Assembly: GCA_037043015.1 (NCBI GenBank)
Contig: CM073329.1
Location: 8,262,648-8,326,647 of the forward strand
Direction of reading: 5' to 3'
From: Bryum argenteum
Taxonomy: Eukaryota > Streptophyta > Bryopsida > Bryales > Bryaceae
DNA: 64,000 nt
The notes beneath the pieces are model-generated. The model was not told where the DNA came from and made no database searches. It saw nothing but the letters and a program-made list of their open reading frames with translations. Position numbers and translations under genes: made by a program. Of the stretch, positions 1 to 11,600 are shown in pieces (within the stretch, counting starts at the first letter, position 1; the number at the start of each line of letters is the position of its first letter).

Positions 1-2231
1 GAAGCTTAGGTAATTTCTAGATACGCTTGGCAAATTTTATGTTTTTAGCTCAAAATGTCTCAAGCTTGGTCTAATCTTTCATCTTGTCTATCTTGGAAGA
101 TACTCTGACATGATTGATTTGTTGCAAGTTGTTTCACCTTTTTGTGAGAGAAAATCTTTATTCAAAAATATATAAGGTTTAGTTTATAATCTAGATTAGT
201 ATTTTAGAATTTGGAGGCTTATATGAGAACTGCGGTGGCAAAATCATCATAACAACTTTGATTTTCATTCAAGTAATGTGTCATGAAATCATAGAGAAAA
301 CTTGTTCGTTACAATTGGGTTTTGGCTGTTCGAGACACTATGAACAAGTCAAACAATGTTTCCACTAGTAAAAGGTTACAACTTCAAGACATGTATATTC
401 TAAATTTCAAACTGAAACAAATGTGATTTTCAGAATTATAGCATGTATTATATAAATCTGTGACTATTTTGAAAATACTAAAAGTTTAATTTGGCATAGG
501 GTGTCCCCTCACTTCATATGGCAAACTCCACAACTACACGGCAGTGACGGCACAAGTGAGATGATGAAATACAGTACACATAAAAAGCTGTTGTCCTAGA
601 TACCACTATGCATTTCTGGAACCAAAACATGTAAGTAACTGCAAGAAAGGCCAGGTTACAAAGGCGAAATGATCATCATATTGCGGATTCCACAAAGATG
701 ATCAATGTATTTCCAAAAACACTGCACAAGTGTGATGATGAAGGAGCTATGGTACACACAAAAAAAGAGAGAGAGCACGCAGCCGTCCCAAAGCAAAGAT
801 TAGATACCCATAACTACAGAAAAAGAAGAAGAAGAAGGTTTTGTCCACTAACTCGGTGAAGAAGAGGCTTTGCTTTAGAAGGTAGGTACAAAATCATCAA
901 CCGGGGCCAGCCTCAAGCTGTGCGACCACACCCTCGTATTCCTGCGCAGGAATGAGCTTTCGCTTGTGGTGCTTCTTCACAAAGCTCTTCCAAATGGCCT
1001 CCACATCGCCAGTGGTGACAACTCCTTGCCTGCACCGTCCGAGTACCAGCCATCGTACGAGAATTTGTCACCTTCCCGATTGCGTCGCGACATGAACAAT
1101 GCGAAGTAGGTGTTCTCCAGGTCCAGGAGTGTCAGATCTGTCAGCTTGTCAAAGGCGTATTTCTTCCTCCTTTGCCATGCCTGCAGCAGCAGCAGCAGCA
1201 AACGTCCAAAAAGGCTGAGGAACAATCGCCATGTACATCATAATCGGCACGAAACGGGAGGCGAAAAGCTCATCACTAGTTGGTTACAGAAGAGCTGCTT
1301 AGGAAGGATGATTTTCTGACTGAAATATACAAAAAGTTTCTAATTTGCCTTGCTTGAATGTGTTGTCAAAATCAGTTGATACGAGCTAAGAAACTAAGCC
1401 TGCGAGAAGATACATTATAATCAATTGCGAGAGACCTGTTTTTGGCTAAGAAACGGAAGGCTTTCTACTGCAATAAGCTCATCATTAATCAGTTACAGAG
1501 AAGCTGCTCTTTGGCTGAGAGGGAGAACGGGTTTTTGCATAAGAAATGTATAGAGTTTCTTGTTTGCCATGCCTGCATGTACTTGAGTCATAATCGGTTG
1601 CAAGAGACCTATTTCTGGCTAGAAAACGGGAGGCTTTCTCGTATGCTATGCCTGCAGAAAGATAAGACTGAATCCGTTTACAGAAGCTATTTTCTGGCTG
1701 AGAGATGGGAGGCTTGCTGCTGCTTTGACATGACTGCGAAAAGGGTGAGTAAATGAATTGTTATTTAGCAGGAGCTATCTATGATGAGAAAAAGGGGTAG
1801 TATTCGCGCACCTTGTCTCCCAAGCGGCCTTCTCGTTTGGCCTTGTCCTTGAGCATGGCCCAGCGTTGGGCAACTCGAGCTTTGGTCTGGTCTCGCAAGT
1901 AAGCGCCACAGTGCACACACTGCAGCTTTGCGGAAGGGTTTTTGCTGTGGCCGCATTTCACACACCTGGTGTGTCCTCTGGAAGCTTTTCCCTGGTCTAT
2001 ACACGGCATGCTTCCTGCTACATCTTCGTCACTCTCTCCTTCCGGTGGTTGACTCCCATCATCTTTCGACATCTGCAGCCCTGATAACACCAGAACAAAC
2101 GCACATCAAAACCCCAAGCCAAGCCTATTCCAAAAATAGCGTGAGAAGAGCATAAGACTATTGATGTTTTCATAGGTCCGAACCAAGCAATGTGTACCTT
2201 GTGTTTTAAAACCATGAAGGAAGCCTACAAT
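1..2231. repeat. Left copy of a ~2.2-kb duplication
   Basis: This stretch is nearly identical to 5577-7863. Both begin with GAAGCTTAGGTAATTTCTAG and run through the same AT-rich sequence and then the last exons of a minus-strand zinc-ribbon gene. Small indels separate the copies. Homology stops at about 2231, inside the equivalent of exon 4 of the intact gene, where the left copy passes straight into the RWP-RK unit. The left boundary may lie outside the window. Bases 1-890 show no other gene. Confidence 0.9.
898..2231 (-). pseudogene. 5'-truncated, frameshifted copy of zinc-ribbon gene
   Basis: This copy keeps the exon equivalent to the zinc-ribbon exon (about 1812-2080, encoding the same CVKCGHSKNPSAKLQCVHCG segment) and the last exon (start about 1180). 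In the last exon one base is missing near 1018-1021 (GTGGTGACAACTCC against GTGGTGACGAACTCC in the right copy). After GAGKE the frame shifts to a short different tail, and the conserved C-terminal ~35 residues are lost. The upstream exons are absent: the equivalent of exon 4 is degenerate and breaks off at about 2231. I infer a non-functional 3' fragment left by duplication. A sequencing indel could mimic the frameshift but not the missing 5' exons. Confidence 0.8.
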
Positions 2232-2380
2232 GGCGTAAGTGGCCATGATGTGATGCAAGCCTACAATGGTGTATGTCGCCATGATGTGATGCACTCATTC
2301 ATTTGCAAGGCGGCATAACTTTTGAAACTTGTCACTTCCATCCCTTAGAGCCACGCCAAATCTGTCACGGTATACACTCT

Positions 2381-2600
2381 CGCTAAGCGCTCTTTGGCGG
2401 GACCTTCAACCCCCGCTCTCTTGCCGAGAGTACCTGCAACAACAATCTGCTCACGCTAAGCGCTCTTTGGCGCGACCTTCAACCCCCGCTCTCTTGCCGA
2501 GAGTACCTGCGACAACAATCCGCTCACGCTAAGCGCTCTTTGGCGCGACCTTCAACCCCCGCTCTCTTGCCCGAGAGTACCTGCGACAACACTCCGCTCA
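2381..2600. repeat. 73-bp tandem repeat, three copies
   Basis: Three head-to-tail copies begin CGCTAAGCGCTCTTTGGCG at 2381, 2454 and 2527 and differ by single bases. They lie about 0.6-0.8 kb upstream of the double-RWP-RK start codon. The flank of copy B does not contain them. Confidence 0.92.
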
Positions 2601-2738
2601 GTGCATTCCCGGCAACCACTCACGGCACTCATCCGTTTAACCCTAGAGATTAACTTTCAGGCACAGAAACTTACCTGTGTTTACTCCACTTTGCTTCGCT
2701 GCGTCGATTTACTCTCTTGTCGTAGAAGCGATTAGCGT

Positions 2739-2970
2739 GAGAGAAGAACTCGTTTTGTCGTTGTGTTGAGAGAAGAACTCGTTTTGTCGTTGTGTTGAGA
2801 GAAGAACTCGTTTTGTGGGAGAATGATAGTTGCATTGACTATGTCGTAAGTGAGTTAGCGTGAGAGAAGAACTCCCTGCAAATAGAAAAAATTTGACGAG
2901 ACTGGGAGCAATTTGGCGATAATAACGTGAGTGATAGCGAGTGATAGCGAGTGATAGCGAGTGATAGCGT
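2739..2970. repeat. 29-bp and 10-bp tandem repeats
   Basis: Three copies of a 29-bp unit starting GAGAGAAGAACTCGTTTTGT begin at 2739, 2768 and 2797, with a partial fourth near 2860. They are followed by four copies of the 10-mer GTGATAGCGA at 2931-2970. They lie in the 5' region of RWP-RK gene A, perhaps within its promoter or leader. Confidence 0.9.
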
Positions 2971-3219
2971 GTGCGTTGGGTCGGGTTTTTCCTCTCTTTC
3001 CCTGCAAGTACCGTTGCAGTGACCTGTTGTCGTGGCCATTGGCCTTGCTCTTAGCTTGCCTTGCTTTTCCCACTATTCCATCCAGGTTCCATGCGGGGTA
3101 AGCCGAGCTCACAGAAACTTCACCCGAGAGTAAGGAGCACACAATCAAGTTTTCGTAAACCAAGCTCTTCTGAACCGAGCTCTCCTGAACCGAGCTCTCG
3201 TGAACCGGTTTGCAATACA

Positions 3220-4461
3220 ATGGTGAGCTGCTTCCACCCTCGTTGATACCGGATCATACAACTCGTGTGGTTGTATTGCTTGAGTGATCAATGTTTTGTG
3301 ATGCCGCTCTTGTTTGTGTAAGTTTATGATGCTTTTTCCATTGAAGTAACTCTTTGATGTTGTTTCGCTTGGATTGTGTAGGAGCCACACAATATAGGTC
3401 CTCAGCAGCAGCAGCAATTGTCAATTTTTAAGGTGGCCGCATGTTTTCACCTAACCGGGGTAGCCGCGGCAAGGGAGTTGGGTGTCTCACCAGAGACACT
3501 GATGTGGGCTTGCCGGCACTTTGGATTGAGGCGGTGGCCTGAAAAAGAGGTAGACCACGTCGTTCTTGAAATTCTTGCCTTGAGAACATTGAAAGTGATG
3601 ATTTCAATTCATATGCAATAAGGCAAAAATGTTTGGGTTTCCAGGTGAAGAAGTTTAATAGTAGCATGCGCCGCCTACATGCCATAGCTGTGGATGAAGA
3701 AGGAGCAGGCTGGGAGCTAGCGGCAGCTTATGTTGAGCACGTGATGGTGGAATTGGCCGGAAGTCTAACTCACCTGAGACACACAAGGGTAAGTAAACCA
3801 CCATTCTGAATACACGAGATTGTTTCTGAATTTCTCTTCACCCACTGTAGCGATTGATTACTTAGGTTGGGGAAACTGAGAAAGCTTTGCTTGCACTATG
3901 GCTATGGCAACCAGTTTTAGACTAGGTTGTTTTTCTCCAACCGAATCAGCCATTTTTGAAGTTAGCTTATTCTGCTCAAAAGTTTATAGTGCTCAGATGT
4001 TGATTCAGAGTCGGAGTTGCTCAAATGTTTACATTGTAATTTTTTACATTGCTTAAATGTTGATTCGTAGTCAAGTTTTTCAATGAAATATTTATTGATT
4101 TTGATTGAAATGTGCAGCGGCCGCAGCATTTGAGGATCAAAGACCTATTTCCATACTTTTCTCTCACTCTAACCGAAGCGGCGAGGAAGTTGCATGTCTC
4201 TCAATCGACTCTCAAAAAGGAATGTCGAGGGCTTGGGGTGAAGCGCTGGCCCGGTCGCAGTGTATGCATACTACAACACATTCAAGTCCTTTTGCTTTTT
4301 AACACATTGAATTCATTTTTGCAAATTGTACATGATCCTACCATTGTTTGATGTTGCAGGCGAGGTGCTTGGTGAGCAGAGTGGAAGAACTGCTGGATGC
4401 CATTGGAAGAGGAGGAGATGTGGAGGTTTATGACCTAACCCAACCGGTTGAAAGAGAATGA
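3220..4461 (+). CDS. Tandem double RWP-RK domain protein, copy A
   Basis: Probable DNA-binding nuclear protein of the RWP-RK family, whose members include NLP nitrate regulators and RKD egg/gamete regulators. Exons: 3220-3222 (ATG only), 3382-3549, 3645-3788, 4118-4261, 4360-4461, giving 186 residues with all junctions in frame. Residues about 16-57 carry a first RWP-RK unit (AAARELGVSPETL, then FGLRRWPEKE). Residues about 108-153 carry a second, more canonical one (DLFPYFSLTLTEAARKL, then LGVKRWPGRS). A helix-rich segment follows each unit. A poly-Gln stretch (QQQQQ) precedes the first unit. No NLP N-terminal or PB1 domain is present. The paralogue at 39446 has the same architecture. Start choice: the same ATG sits at the splice donor in copies A-D. 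Function is inferred from the domain only. Confidence 0.82.
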
Positions 4462-4564
4462 TCTGTTGTGCTGATAGAAGCCCTACTGCTCCAGAATCAT
4501 TACATGGTAAGGAGTTATGATACAGGAATCAATTCTGCTTGCAACGTTAAGTTTTTCCTTCTAC

Positions 4565-4847
4565 GTGACTATTTCTACACTCAGACCATACAATTATGTG
4601 TGTAGATCGTGTGTGAATAGACAATCATCTAGGGGAGGGTCTGGGTTGGGGCTAGTATAGTGTATGACCTACACTAACTATACTATGGAGAAATTAGCAA
4701 GCCAGGGTGACTACTTCTACAATGAGACCATACAACTATGTGTGTAGATCGTGTGTGAATAGACAATCATTTGGGGCAGGGGCTGGGCTGGGGCTAGTAT
4801 AGTGTATGACCTACACTAACTATACTATGGAGAAAATAGCAAGCCAC
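4565..4847. repeat. ~142-bp tandem duplication
   Basis: Two consecutive units start GTGACTATTTCTACA (4565) and GTGACTACTTCTACA (4707) and end in the same AATTAGCAAGCCA-like sequence. The matching flank of copy B (about 40997-41134) has only one unit, so the duplication happened after the copies separated. The rest of 4462-5576 is AT-rich 3' flank without a convincing gene. Confidence 0.88.
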
Positions 4848-5576
4848 GGTTTTTGAGGACAAGTAGACAAACCTGACTCGAAATTACAACTTTTTGAGTG
4901 TTGATGGTGGAACACTAACTTGTTTGAATCCTCCGTCTTCTTGTTTGCCCATGTGAGGAATGCCCGTCCTGGTTTGCATAAGAACAGTCTCTAATGTAGC
5001 ATTCAAATGGATTTGTTGCATAATCATGCACTTGATCTTCAGTTGTAGTTGTATAAAAGTCAGTTTCAGAGATGTTTTTTTCATTTTTCATTCCATTTTT
5101 TGATTCTGAGAGAGTTAGTTAGTTCATGATTCAGTTGAATGATCAACTTGAATTTCCATCATCCCGTGCTAAACTCAGATGGTCTGCATGTATGGCTCAA
5201 GGTGAAATTTCATGCCATGGAAAACATGAATCTGGGCTTCAAGAGGATCATTCTGTCCCTATACAACATCCTATATAGTACATGAAAATGAAACGGCCCA
5301 TTGTCAAGGTCATTGTGGATCCAACCAGGATTGGTAGAATGCAAGGTTGAAATAGATTGAGGTTCTTTTTGGTTTGATGAAGAAATGGGAAGTAGTATTT
5401 AAGAGGCCAAAATGACCAATAGTTTAAGAATGAATATACTTTGAGGCTACTCATATTCTTATTCCTAGGTGGGCTAAGATTTTGTTTACATCTTCTTACC
5501 TTCACTTTTACCTTCACATGACCAATGTTACCCAGAGAACATCTGTGAACATGAACAAAAATATTCCAACACATTT

Positions 5577-7863
5577 TGAAGCTTAGGTAATTTCTAGATA
5601 CGGGTTGACAAATTTAATGTCTTTAGCTCAAATTGTCCCAAGCTTGGTCTAATCTTTCATCTTGTCTATCTTGGAAGATACTCTGACATGATTGATTTGT
5701 TGCAAGTTGTTTCACCTTCTTGTTAGAGAAAATCTTTACTCAAAATTATATAAATTTCATTTTATCATGTAGTTAAGTATTTTAGAATTTGGAGGCACAT
5801 ATCAGAATTGCAATGGCAAAAATCATCCAACAACTTTGATTTTCATTAAAGTCAAGTGTCATGAAATCCTTAGAGAAAAATTGTTCACCGCAATTAGGTT
5901 TTGGCTGTTTGAGGCACTATGAACAAGTCAAACAATTTTTCTACTAGTAAAAGATTACCACTTCAAGACATGAATATTCAAAATTTCAAACTGAAACAAA
6001 TGTGATTTCATAAATGTGATCTTCAGATTTATAGCATGTACAACTTAAATCTGTGACTATTTTGGAAGAAACAAAAGTTTAAATATGTACTACTTAAATC
6101 AGTGACTAGAAAATACTAGAAGTTTAAATGCAATTGTTGTCAAAATTTGGCATAGGGTATCCCCTCAATTCATATGGCAAACTCCACAAATACACGGCAG
6201 TGACGGCACAAGTGAGATGATGAAATACAGTACACATAAAAAGCTGTTGTCCTAGATACCACTATGCATTTCTGGAACCAAAACATGTAAGTAACTGCAA
6301 GAAAGGCCAGGTTACAAAGGCGAAATGATCATCATATTGCGGATTCCACAAAGATGATCAATGTATTTCCAAAGTGTGATGATGAAGGAGCTATGGTACA
6401 CACAAAAAAAGAGAGAGAGCACGCAGCCGTCCCAAAGCAAAGATTAGATACCCATAACTACAGAAAAAGAAGAGAAGGTTCTGTTCGCTAACTAGTTGAA
6501 GAAGAGGCTTTGCTTCAGAGGGTAGGTACACAAATATCATCCGGGGCCAGCCTCAAGCTGTGCGACCACACCCTCGTATTCCTGCGCAGGAATGAGCTTT
6601 CGCTTGTGGTGCTTCTTCACAAAGCTCTTCCAAATGGCCTCCACATCGCCAGTGGTGACGAACTCCTTGCCTGCACCGTCCGAGTACCAGCCATCGTACG
6701 AGAATTTGTCACCTTCCCGATTGCGTCGCGACATGAACAATGCGAAGTAGGTGTTCTCCAGGTCCAGGAGTGTCAGATCTGTCAGCTTGTCAAAGGCGTA
6801 TTTCTTCCTCCTTTGCCATGCCTGCAGCAGCAGCAGCAGCAAACGTCCAAAAAGGCTAAGGAAAAATCGCCATGTACATCATAATCGGTAAGGCAAATAG
6901 CTCATCACTAGTTGGTTACAAAAGAGCTGCTTAGAAAGGATGATTTTCTGACTGAAATATACAAAAAGTTTCTAATTTGCCTTGCTTGAATGTGTTGTCA
7001 AAATCAGTTGATACGAGCTAAGAAACTAAGCCTGCGAGAAGATACATTATAATCAATTGCGAGAGACCTGTTTTTGGCTAAGAAACGGAAGGCTTTCTAC
7101 TGCAATAAGCTCATCATTAATCAGTTACAGAGAAGCTGCTCTTTGGCTGAGAGGGAGAACGGGTTTTTGCATAAGAAATGTATAGAGTTTCTTGTTTGCC
7201 ATGCCTGCATGTACTTGAGTCATAATCGGTTGCAAGAGACCTATTTCTGGCTAGAAAACGGGAGGCTTTCTCGTATGCTATGCCTGCAGAAAGATAAGAC
7301 TGAATCCGTTTACAGAAGCTATTTTCTGGCTGAGAGATGGGAGGCTTGCTGCTGCTTTGACATGACTGCGAAAAGGGTGAGTAAATGAATTGTTATTTAG
7401 CAGGAGCTATCTATGATGAGAAAAAGGGGTAGTATTCGCGCACCTTGTCTCCCAAGCGGCCTTCTCGTTTGGCCTTGTCCTTGAGCATGGCCCAGCGTTG
7501 GGCAACTCGAGCTTTGGTCTGGTCTCGCAAGTAAGCGCCACAGTGCACACACTGCAGCTTTGCGGAAGGGTTTTTGCTGTGGCCGCATTTCACACACCTG
7601 GTGTGTCCTCTGGAAGCTTTTCCCTGGTCTATACACGGCATGCTTCCTGCTACATCTTCGTCACTCTCTCCTTCCGGTGGTTGACTCCCATCATCTTTCG
7701 ACATCTGCAGCCCTGATAACACCAGAACAAACGCACATCAAAACCCCAAGCCAAGCCTATTCCAAAAATAGCGTGAGAAGAGCATAAGACTATTGATGTT
7801 TTCATAGGTCCGAACCAAGCAATCGGTACCTTGTGTTGCAGAACCATGAAGGAAGCCTACAAT
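5577..7863. repeat. Right copy of the ~2.2-kb duplication
   Basis: Matches 1-2231 closely over its whole length. The part from 5577 to about 6500 is non-coding and AT-rich, and the part from 6537 on is the 3' half of the intact zinc-ribbon gene. On the right the gene continues intact past 7863, so this is the ancestral arrangement at that boundary. The intron at 6822-7443 itself contains degenerate repeats of about 80-90 bp built on GGCTAAGAAACGG and CAGAGAAGCTGC motifs, present in both copies. Confidence 0.9.
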
Positions 7864-8667
7864 GTCACCAACTTCGTGCGGTTGATGCGGTACAATCTGC
7901 TGAGAGGCTTGCATATTCTCTGCACATAATCATCCATCCAAAACCTTAACCCCAGCAGCAAAAAAGAATACACACAATGCTGGAAAAGCAAGCTTCACAG
8001 AAGAAGCTTACCGACGTGAGACGACGAGGGCTCAACAGTTTCTAAACCTCCTTGATCGGATACCATGATAGGAAGACCTCGGTAATCTCGTTTCAAGCCC
8101 TTGGGGAAGGTCTTCTCCTTAGCCGCATTATTATTCATGTTCACGTTCGTCGTCGCAACTGGCCCTCGCACCTCTGCAAAGTGATCTGCAAACTTGGTTA
8201 TAACTCAGAAAAAAGAAATCATAAGTTCCACAATACCAGTAAAGGTATGGCATAATCACCTCCAGGGTTGGTGCCCCAATTCGGGAGCGGTGGCATCATG
8301 ACAGGCGATTCTTCAGCTGGTGGCGCAAGCTGCTGCGTCTCTGCAAGCAAGCAAGCACACAAGGGACCGACCGATCAGCTAATTGAGAGCTTCAAACCCT
8401 AATTGGAGAAAAAGAAAAGAATCGAGGATGTAATCGACCTTGAGGAACGAGCGAGAGAGTGTAAGTCCCGCCGGCGACGAAGGTGTCCATACTGAGCCCG
8501 TCTTCATCGGCTTCCATCATACTGCCGTCGCCCATAATTGCGACGGAGGATTTGAACCCCGCCAGAACGTTCGCCACTTTCACGCGGTTCTTTTCGATAC
8601 CGAATAGGTTCACCTTCAGCGATTGAGACTTGTCATTCTGATTGACAAACACCACCTTCGCAGCCAT
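6537..8667 (-). CDS. Zinc-ribbon protein of unknown function
   Basis: Not recognised as a named family. Six minus-strand exons join in frame: 8439-8667, 8260-8340, 8012-8185, 7830-7919, 7444-7712, 6537-6821, giving 375 residues. The N-terminal ~75 residues (MAAKVVFVNQNDKSQSLKVN start) look like a compact beta-rich fold, possibly ubiquitin-like or PB1-like. A Pro/Asn/Gln-rich linker follows. About residues 225-250 contain C-x2-C and C-x2-C pairs (CVKCGHSKNPSAKLQCVHCG), a likely zinc ribbon. After a basic stretch, the C-terminal ~90 residues (AFDKLTDLTLLDLENTYFAL region) are highly charged and probably helical. Exon 3 has two in-frame acceptors 12 nt apart (starts 8185 or 8173). Nucleic-acid or protein binding is only a guess from the ribbon and the basic residues. 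The 3' half is duplicated at 898-2231. Confidence 0.75.
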
Positions 8668-11600
8668 CCTGTATCCCAGCCCTCGCCCATTAGAGGACGA
8701 CGACTACTCTTCCACATTGCTAACACTCTCGCCATAGCCAGAGGGAAACCAGAAAAACCCTGCGAGAAGAGAAACCCACAAGGGGCCAGGGTGTATTGAT
8801 TGTTGGGTTGTGGGGTAGATGCTTACCTGAGATGAACAAGCGAGAGGGAAGGTGGAAATGAAGATTTCGCGAAGTGGAAAAGCCAAAGCGAGATACTGAC
8901 TCTGAGATCAGCGCCTGGTCTTGGATGGAGAGGCTGGAAATGTTCCTGCCGAAGGATGGGAAGGATGGAAAAAGGCAAGGCTTGTGAATGTCTTGATTTA
9001 GCGCCTTGTTGGGTTCCTTTTCTTCGTTTCTCTTTCTTTCGCGGAATTTGCGCACATGTACGTCTCGCCTAGGTTGCGTCGCGGCCGCTGTCTCCCCCTC
9101 GTCGAGCCCCTTCTGTAGATTCTAGGGTTCCTCTTCGTCACCCGAACAGCGTGCCATCTAAGCGGAAAGGAGCGAGGATCTACTTTTAGGGCTGGGAAAA
9201 GGAAGATGTTGCTCCCCATACTTTATTGCTATAGGTTCCTTATATAGTGTGCTTATCATTGTCTTTGGTATCATATACTTAGATAGGAACATTGAAAGGC
9301 TGAAGTCTTTTTATACAATAGTGAAATATTGCTTGGGTGAATTCATGAAAGAGTGTAGAGCAACTAGTTTCGTTGTCTTTGACGTATTTATTAGGCGTCG
9401 CCATCCCTGTTTACATGTACACAATGACTATTCACTTACTACAATGTGTTTACAAAAGATAGTGGGAGGAACTTAAAAACTTTCTTTGTCGTTGAGTATA
9501 ATGTACAAAACCTTCTCAAACAGTAAATTGAGAGAGTTCTTTTCCTTTTCCTCTTCACTTCAAGTGGTTTATTGGAGTTGCGAGTTCTCCATGTATGCAA
9601 AAAGTCACACAATGGAATCAATAACAAGGATCTTAAGAGCATTTCCAACTACTTGGCTAAAAGAATTTACTAAATGTAGCTAAGATGGAGGGGTTGTACA
9701 ATGTAGTTTTGAATAAACACCCTTTTCCAATGGATTAGATAAAAGACATTGCTAAGTAATCATGTATTGTTTTAGTTTCTCAACACATGCAAGGAATCAA
9801 GAGACGCTTGAAAAGGTGAGGACAATAGAAAGATGCCAAACCAAATTAAAGAAGATAAACGCTTATAAATATGAAAAAATTAGAAAAATAGAAAGGTGCT
9901 CAAATGATAATCAAGCGCCGCAAGCATGAAGAAAGTATTTTGGGTTCTAATATGGAGGGGTGGGTGACGGTAGTAGGGTTGTGGCGGGCCGCTACATCCG
10001 GCGGGTCTAGAGCGTTTTTCTGGTGTGCCGCCAAAGGTAACATGTCCTGTAGCCATTCCGTTTGGAATGCTCTACTAAGTAATTTTTCAATACACATTCT
10101 CTAACAAGAACATCCTAATAGAATGATTATTGGCCTTTTAAGGCCAACAAAGTTTTTGTGCCCTACATTAACCCTTATAGGGTGGAAGTTGGGTAGACCC
10201 CTAGAAAACACTCTAAGGAAGAAATGTTAGAAGAATTCCTTTTTAATTCCTTATTAAGTTTGGCTTAGCCACTTGTCAAAAATAGAGTGCATCAAATGCT
10301 TATCTGCTTATTAATTTGTATTTGAAAATATTTAAAAGAATTTCTACCAAATAAAAACCTGAGTTTTTCAATAGAAATATTGCACTTTGACACACCTTTG
10401 ATACTTTTTAGAGAGTAGAAATGAATATCTTCTTGTGCAGCAATAGATCTTGCAACTTTCCATGAGGCCTGATCATTTAGAGAACTACCATTTTACATTG
10501 GATTTTTAATGTTTGATGCAAGTAAAAATTTGCAATTGCAAGTTGACTTGTTGGAAGCCAAAAAAATATATTACATTCTCTAAAAAGGTGTTCACCATTG
10601 GGCACACATTGGCGAGGCCCTTATTGAGCCATGTTCAAGTTACTCTACCAATTGTGGTTGCAAAAAGATATTTTGATTGCTCAACTATCAATATTATGAT
10701 TCTAAGACATTTTAAACTACACTCTCATTGTTAAATGACTTAAGTTCTTAGATGAATATTTGAGGTTTTTCTATATATTTATATCTACTACAGTATATAA
10801 GGCTAATAGTTAGTTAGCTTCTTAATATTGTTACATCATGATCTCGGAGACCGCTTGTTGAATCAGGCTGCATAAGGTGTCTTTGGCGGCGGGTATTTTT
10901 TAGATTTTTTGAAAACAATTGGATCACCAATTGGGCCAACGGATCCCGAGATATTGAATTAAAAAGTCTTTATGGCTCCAAATGTACCAAAAATCATTCA
11001 TATGAACGTGGCAATACCACGAGGGAATATGTATCGGAAATGACCTGCTCCTTCAGGTAATTTTGACTTACCCTAACTTGATTTTTACACTTTGAGGGTG
11101 GATACCTTCTCAAGTAAGAGAAATTTAGAAACAAGAATGATCTTATCAAAAAGGTTCTAAGAAATTCTATGATGCTGAGAAGGTGTACTAAGGGATAGTG
11201 CTAAAAAATGGCTCAAGTTTCAGATTTCCCAATCTATTATGGAAGTAATTTTCATGCATGGGGAAAGTAAGTGGAATGACAGCCATAGTGGATTCATGAT
11301 TTTTGGACTCTTCTACAATCTGCTACGAATTTTTGAAGGCGGTCTCATAGGTGTTTCTAAAATGGTGCCCTAATTTTGCACCCTTTGATGTTTGCCATGG
11401 GTACATGCTACTGCTGAGTGAAAAAGCTATTATGTACCTCTGCTTTAATAAGCCTAGTGCTCCACTATTCGTACCGCTCCAGCTCCAGTTTTCCAGTTTT
11501 GAGCACTCTCCCTTAGCCTAACCGAAGTCCAAATGGACCCCTTTACTCAAGTGATAATCATAACTATCCACAGCTTCAGAAGACGAAGAAATGAAGCATA

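Larger units (their letters stand above)
2232..5545 (+). repeat. RWP-RK duplication unit A (promoter, gene, 3' flank)
   Basis: This unit starts with a block around ATTTGCAAGGCGGC that also precedes the copies at 39.2, 48.2, 50.6 and 51.2 kb. It contains the gene at 3220-4461 and a 3' flank matching 40893-41795 closely. It lies between the two copies of the zinc-ribbon duplication. No terminal inverted repeats or target duplications were seen, so it looks like a segmental duplication rather than a classical transposon. That is inference. Confidence 0.75.

Noticed and set aside
1442-1756. 104-residue frame on the plus strand, repeated at 7074-7388
   Set aside because: It is antisense to the last intron of the zinc-ribbon gene, rich in degenerate tandem repeats, and conserved only because the block is duplicated.
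9904-10104. Possible small gene in 9.2-12 kb
   Set aside because: Overlapping frames on both strands, no domain, no splice-supported extension.
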